A stretch of 64,000 nucleotides of DNA from Bin55 sp963664665 (GTDB taxonomy: Bacteria > Pseudomonadota > Gammaproteobacteria > Pseudomonadales > Azotimanducaceae). Shown piece by piece: positions 61,114-64,000 of this stretch; the stretch's first letter is position 1; the number at the start of each line of letters is the position of its first letter. A program made the position numbers and the translations under genes. The notes under the pieces are model-generated. The model did not search any database. It saw nothing but the letters and a program-made list of their open reading frames with translations, and had not been told where the DNA came from. The stretch is taken from NCBI GenBank assembly GCA_963664665.2, contig CAXXMH010000007.1:305543-369542 (forward strand), in the 5' to 3' direction.

Positions 61114-62151
61114 ATGTTCGAGTCTTTTCTCCAGTACGCCCGTGAACATGCGGAAGCGTGGATCGTCGCAGTCACGGTCATATTCTGTACGCTTATCGCG
61201 ACGGTTTTGACCTTCTTGAACGGAGAAGTTTGGTTGAACTACGTCGCAAGTTACTCGATCGGCGTGACTTGCATGTCACTTCAGCTTTGGGCACATAAGC
61301 ACCGTCCTGAGTCATGGAGTCGAGAGTGGGTCACGGTCGTCATGGGCATCGTCAGCTTGGCGTTAGGCTTATTACTCGCTGGGGCGCTAGGCGCATTCGA
61401 CCCGTTCTACTTTTACCGTACCAGCCTCATCGGTCTCTTGATCGGAGGGGTTGCGTGCATTGTCGCAGGATTCGTTATTCTTCTGATGGGTTACATCCGT
61501 GACCTTGAAGCTGAACGCGACGCTGCGCGTCAGCACAAGCTTGTGCATGAACGAGAACTTGCCGTCACGCAATTGAGAACGCTTCAGGCACAGATCGAAC
61601 CGCACTTCCTCTTCAACACACTTGCCAACCTGCGCGCGCTTATTGAAAGTGACTTACCGAAAGCTCGCGAGTTACTGGAATCGCTTACCGACTTATTTCG
61701 GATATCGCTGGACTACTCTCGCGCCAGCACAGGAACGATTCAAGGTGAACTCGAATTGATTTCAAACTATCTTGCCGTTCAACAAATAAGAATGGGTGAA
61801 CGGTTGTCATTTCAAATTGGCGTTGAAGACGGCCTTGACGACATTGAACTACCGCCGTTCCTGATCCAACCACTGGTCGAGAACGCGATCAAACACGGAA
61901 TCGAGCCGTCTGCAGAACCTGGTAACGTTGAGGTACGCGTGGCGCGACATGGCAATAGCATGCAGATACACGTCGCGAATACGTGGAATTCCGATCTCGA
62001 AAGAGCAGACGGTAGTGGAATTGGTATCGCAAACGTACAAGAGCGCTTGAAAACAGTCTATGGCGACGCAGCAAAGTTACGGATCAACCGGTCGACAACG
62101 GACGGATTTATCGTCACCATCGAGTTGCCTCTCGTAGTCGTCAAAGCATGA
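61114..62151 (+). CDS. LytS/YehU-type sensor histidine kinase
   Basis: A 345-residue membrane histidine kinase. Four hydrophobic helices occupy residues 1-130, then a coiled stretch (IRDLEAERDAARQHKLVHER) and the His_kinase module with the phospho-acceptor in LQAQIEPHFLFNTLANL (His about 164). The ATPase N-box reads LVENAIKHGIEP, and the G-box GSGIGIANVQERL. Its ATG follows directly after the carotenoid oxygenase stop, and its 3' end overlaps the response regulator by 4 bases. The signal is unknown. Confidence 0.9.
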   Translation: MFESFLQYAREHAEAWIVAVTVIFCTLIATVLTFLNGEVWLNYVASYSIGVTCMSLQLWAHKHRPESWSREWVTVVMGIVSLALGLLLAGALGAFDPFYFYRTSLIGLLIGGVACIVAGFVILLMGYIRDLEAERDAARQHKLVHERELAVTQLRTLQAQIEPHFLFNTLANLRALIESDLPKARELLESLTDLFRISLDYSRASTGTIQGELELISNYLAVQQIRMGERLSFQIGVEDGLDDIELPPFLIQPLVENAIKHGIEPSAEPGNVEVRVARHGNSMQIHVANTWNSDLERADGSGIGIANVQERLKTVYGDAAKLRINRSTTDGFIVTIELPLVVVKA

Positions 62152-62900
62152 ACCCAACCGTTCTCATCGCAGACGATGAACCTCTATTGCGTGATGAGCT
62201 CAATCGGCTCATTAATCGTGTTTGGCCTGAAGCACAAATCACTGCCATCGCGTCAAACGGCACTGAGGCGAGGATTGCACTACGCGAAAAGCAACCCGAC
62301 ATTGCGTTTCTCGACATCAGGATGCCACCGCCAGACGGTTTGGAACTCGCAGAGGAATTCGCTTCTGAGTCGAGCATGATCGTGTTCGTGACTGCATACG
62401 ACGAATATGCAGTCGCCGCATTCGAGAAGAATGCTTGCGACTATCTACTTAAACCGATTTCTGAAGCCCGACTTCAGGAAACCGTGAAGCGTCTCAAGAA
62501 CCGACTCGCGACGTCTGATACGTCAGTTGCGATCGCTTCAATTCGTCACGAGATCGAGAAAATCAAGCAAAGTAGCGCGCTTACGCGCATAACGGTGCGC
62601 CATCACGGCGAAACGAAGCTAGTTGCCGTCAAGGATGTCAGATTCTTCAAGGCAGAAGCCAAATACACGATCGCGTACGATGCTACGAACGAATATGTAA
62701 TCAACACCACTCTTCGAGACCTTGAAAAGCAATTAGACGACCAGGAGTTCTGGCGAGTTCATCGAAACTGCATCGTTAACGTGAACTTCATCGAATCCGT
62801 TCGTCGTGCAAACAACGACTCGCTTACGATACGAATCTCAGACAGCGATGACGAGTTGCCGGTAAGTCGAACTTTTCGAAATCGGTTCCGCCAGATGTAA
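62148..62900 (+). CDS. LytTR-family response regulator
   Basis: A 250-residue regulator: receiver domain (acidic ADDEP, phospho-acceptor Asp56 in FLDIRMPPPDG, conserved LLKP lysine near 105) and C-terminal LytTR DNA-binding domain (ITVRHHGETKLVAVKDVRFFKAEAK as consecutive segments, WRVHRNCIVNVNFIESV). It is the cognate partner of the overlapping LytS-type kinase. It presumably controls its own operon or genes linked to the carotenoid cleavage product. Confidence 0.92.
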   Translation: MNPTVLIADDEPLLRDELNRLINRVWPEAQITAIASNGTEARIALREKQPDIAFLDIRMPPPDGLELAEEFASESSMIVFVTAYDEYAVAAFEKNACDYLLKPISEARLQETVKRLKNRLATSDTSVAIASIRHEIEKIKQSSALTRITVRHHGETKLVAVKDVRFFKAEAKYTIAYDATNEYVINTTLRDLEKQLDDQEFWRVHRNCIVNVNFIESVRRANNDSLTIRISDSDDELPVSRTFRNRFRQM

Positions 62901-63199
62901 GAAGAACAAAAGAAAAGACAAATACATCAATTCAAATGCTCAACCCTTTAATCTCGGACTGTAAGGTAAATTGGTGTACGACGATGCGAGCGAGAGGAAG
63001 AATCCCCTATAACCGATCAGCGAGTACTTCATTCGTAAATCGTCACGACCAACCTACCACGTACATCGCGAACGGTTACATTCAGAAACAAGACAACTCG
63101 CGCAACTCGCGAATTTCCCAAATAACCATGCCTATGATGATTGCGTTGATATCAATGATCTAAGTAGAATCATTGAAGTCAGAAAGCGTGGAATTTGAG
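62901..63199. other. Intergenic region
   Basis: About 300 bases between the response regulator and the decayed toxin-antitoxin remnant; no gene or terminator hairpin with T-run was recognised. Confidence 0.35.
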
Positions 63200-63446
63200 A
63201 TGCCCTGCATTACGATTCGCAATCTGGAGGACAAAGTAAAGAAGGCTTTACGCGTTCGAGGGGCGAACAATAGATAGACGGTCGATGGAAGAAGAGGCTC
63301 GAGTGATCTTACGCGACGCTCTAGTCGGAACTAGCGATCTTCAAGATTTACCAAGCATCTTCCGTAAGCACTTTGGTCCTACTCTTGGCGTAAATCTCGA
63401 TCTTCCTGATCGCGAGCTCGTAGGTGAACCACCGACTTTTGACTAG
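63200..63446 (+). pseudogene. FitA-like antitoxin gene, frameshifted
   Basis: The frame starts MPCITIRNLEDKVKKALRV, a ribbon-helix-helix antitoxin N-terminus, and stops early at a TAG. The second half continues one frame over as RSMEEEARVILRDAL and ends LDLPDRELVGEPPTFD at TAG 63444, exactly like FitA. A 4-bp tandem duplication (TAGATAGA near 63271-63278) causes the shift; deleting one TAGA restores NNRRSMEEEA. Confidence 0.8.
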
Positions 63447-63452
63447 CGCAGT

Positions 63453-63509
63453 ATGTTGCTACTAGACACAAACGCCGCAAGGTATTTTCTTGTTCCCCTA
63501 ACTATCTAA
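63453..63509 (+). pseudogene. FitB/VapC-type toxin, truncated to 18 codons
   Basis: Starts MLLLDTNAARYF with the first catalytic Asp of the PIN domain, 6 bases after the antitoxin stop, then reaches a stop after 18 codons. The rest of the PIN domain is absent. Confidence 0.65.
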
Positions 63510-64000
63510 TTCATAATGTATTTTCATCCGCACAAAAAATCTGTAAGCAATTCGAAAGCGGATTAGGTTCGATTCTATCGTGCTGAGCCGCGGTCGAGTC
63601 GATGGAGACAACCTATGAAAACCCCGACATTGCCTGCACAAGAGAATGTCAACCTGCGAGTCTCGCCTAGGACTCGGGCGCCTCAATGTCCCCCAGATCC
63701 GCAGTGTTCGGGACCCGGTGAGCGATGAACAGCGCAATCATCCGACTCCCCGGAAGTGAGCGCCCGTCGTCAACAGATCATCGACCAGCGCGACGATTAG
63801 GACTAAGCTCCGGTCAAATCGGGGCGATTCACCCCCACCCACGACTCGATTAGAGCTGTGACTGACTCGAACAAGACCTTGCAATGAGTGCGCTGGTGCT
63901 TTGTATCGCATTTCTGATTCTGGCAGTGGTAGGGAGAATCGCAATGCAGTACCGGTTTGCCGGGGGACCACGGCATTCGAATGCCGAAGCGGCAGTCGTC
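63510..64000. other. Right-edge region, mostly noncoding
   Basis: About 490 bases with no intact gene that I can support. It includes a decayed phosphoribosyltransferase-like stretch on the minus strand. Confidence 0.35.
63667..63971 (-). pseudogene. Decayed phosphoribosyltransferase-like fragment
   Basis: The minus strand reads LVLIVALVDDLLTTGAHFRG, close to the PRPP-binding motif of a ComF-like family (DDvLTTGAHF). A frame shift over then gives MIALFIAHRVPNTADL, the strand that normally follows about 15-20 residues later, so part is deleted. Upstream sequence is poorly matching. Confidence 0.4.

Noticed and set aside
1..64000. CRISPR arrays, rRNA genes, riboswitches
   Set aside because: No spaced palindromic repeats, no rRNA-like stretches and no recognisable riboswitch core were found on reading both strands.

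Overview
The window looks like chromosomal DNA of a marine-type gammaproteobacterium with moderate GC. HolC, an LptF/LptG pair, a FabY-like ketosynthase, an OxyR/KatG pair and a TonB receptor with a GSRL-type plug all point that way. No rRNA, CRISPR array or plasmid-type gene was seen. One tRNA (Ala, anticodon GGC) is present.

Layout. 1-4.5 kb: the 3' end of coaE, a PHP phosphoesterase and a small membrane protein, converging on a copper/oxidase operon (oxidase subunit III, CopA ATPase, CopZ-like chaperone). 4.6-14 kb: an ankyrin protein; a DUF2807 gene broken by a 120-bp MITE-like insert; a PhyH dioxygenase; a secreted Sel1 protein; a PspB-like protein; a TauD dioxygenase; and a minus-strand run of GH32 hydrolase, Baeyer-Villiger monooxygenase and crotonase. 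14.3-22.4 kb: a TonB-dependent receptor and two TlpA-like lipoproteins with internal repeats, converging on a DsbD/ScsB reductase that could supply their electrons. 22.5-29 kb: an ERG4/ERG24-type sterol reductase, a VOC protein, tRNA-Ala, an unknown gene, gltX, and lptF-lptG. 29.2-41 kb: holC, a second ankyrin protein, oxyR/katG divergent, valS, a hisH-hisF-oxidoreductase operon, hemH and an acidic repeat lipoprotein.

41.2-45.5 kb is an accessory patch: a LysR regulator, a decayed tyrosine integrase, a short IS3-like remnant, an IS200/IS605-type TnpB and a HigBA toxin-antitoxin pair. 45.5-55 kb holds a TauE-like transporter and the most unusual gene, a single-chain acyl-CoA carboxylase of about 1,630 residues. 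Its order is CT-alpha, unassigned region, CT-beta, biotin carboxylase, biotinyl domain. It diverges from moaB, a thiolase and a fabY-like ketosynthase, which suggests a fatty-acid or acyl-CoA locus.

55-64 kb is looser. It has small membrane or secreted proteins, a DegT-type aminotransferase plus a frameshifted copy of its 5' end, and a small-ORF/nucleotidyltransferase pair. A tight four-gene operon follows (DUF2141, carotenoid oxygenase, LytS-type kinase, LytTR regulator), then decayed FitAB toxin-antitoxin and phosphoribosyltransferase remnants at the right edge.

Gene ends, motifs and repeats were read directly from the sequence. Family names come from motif recognition without database searches.
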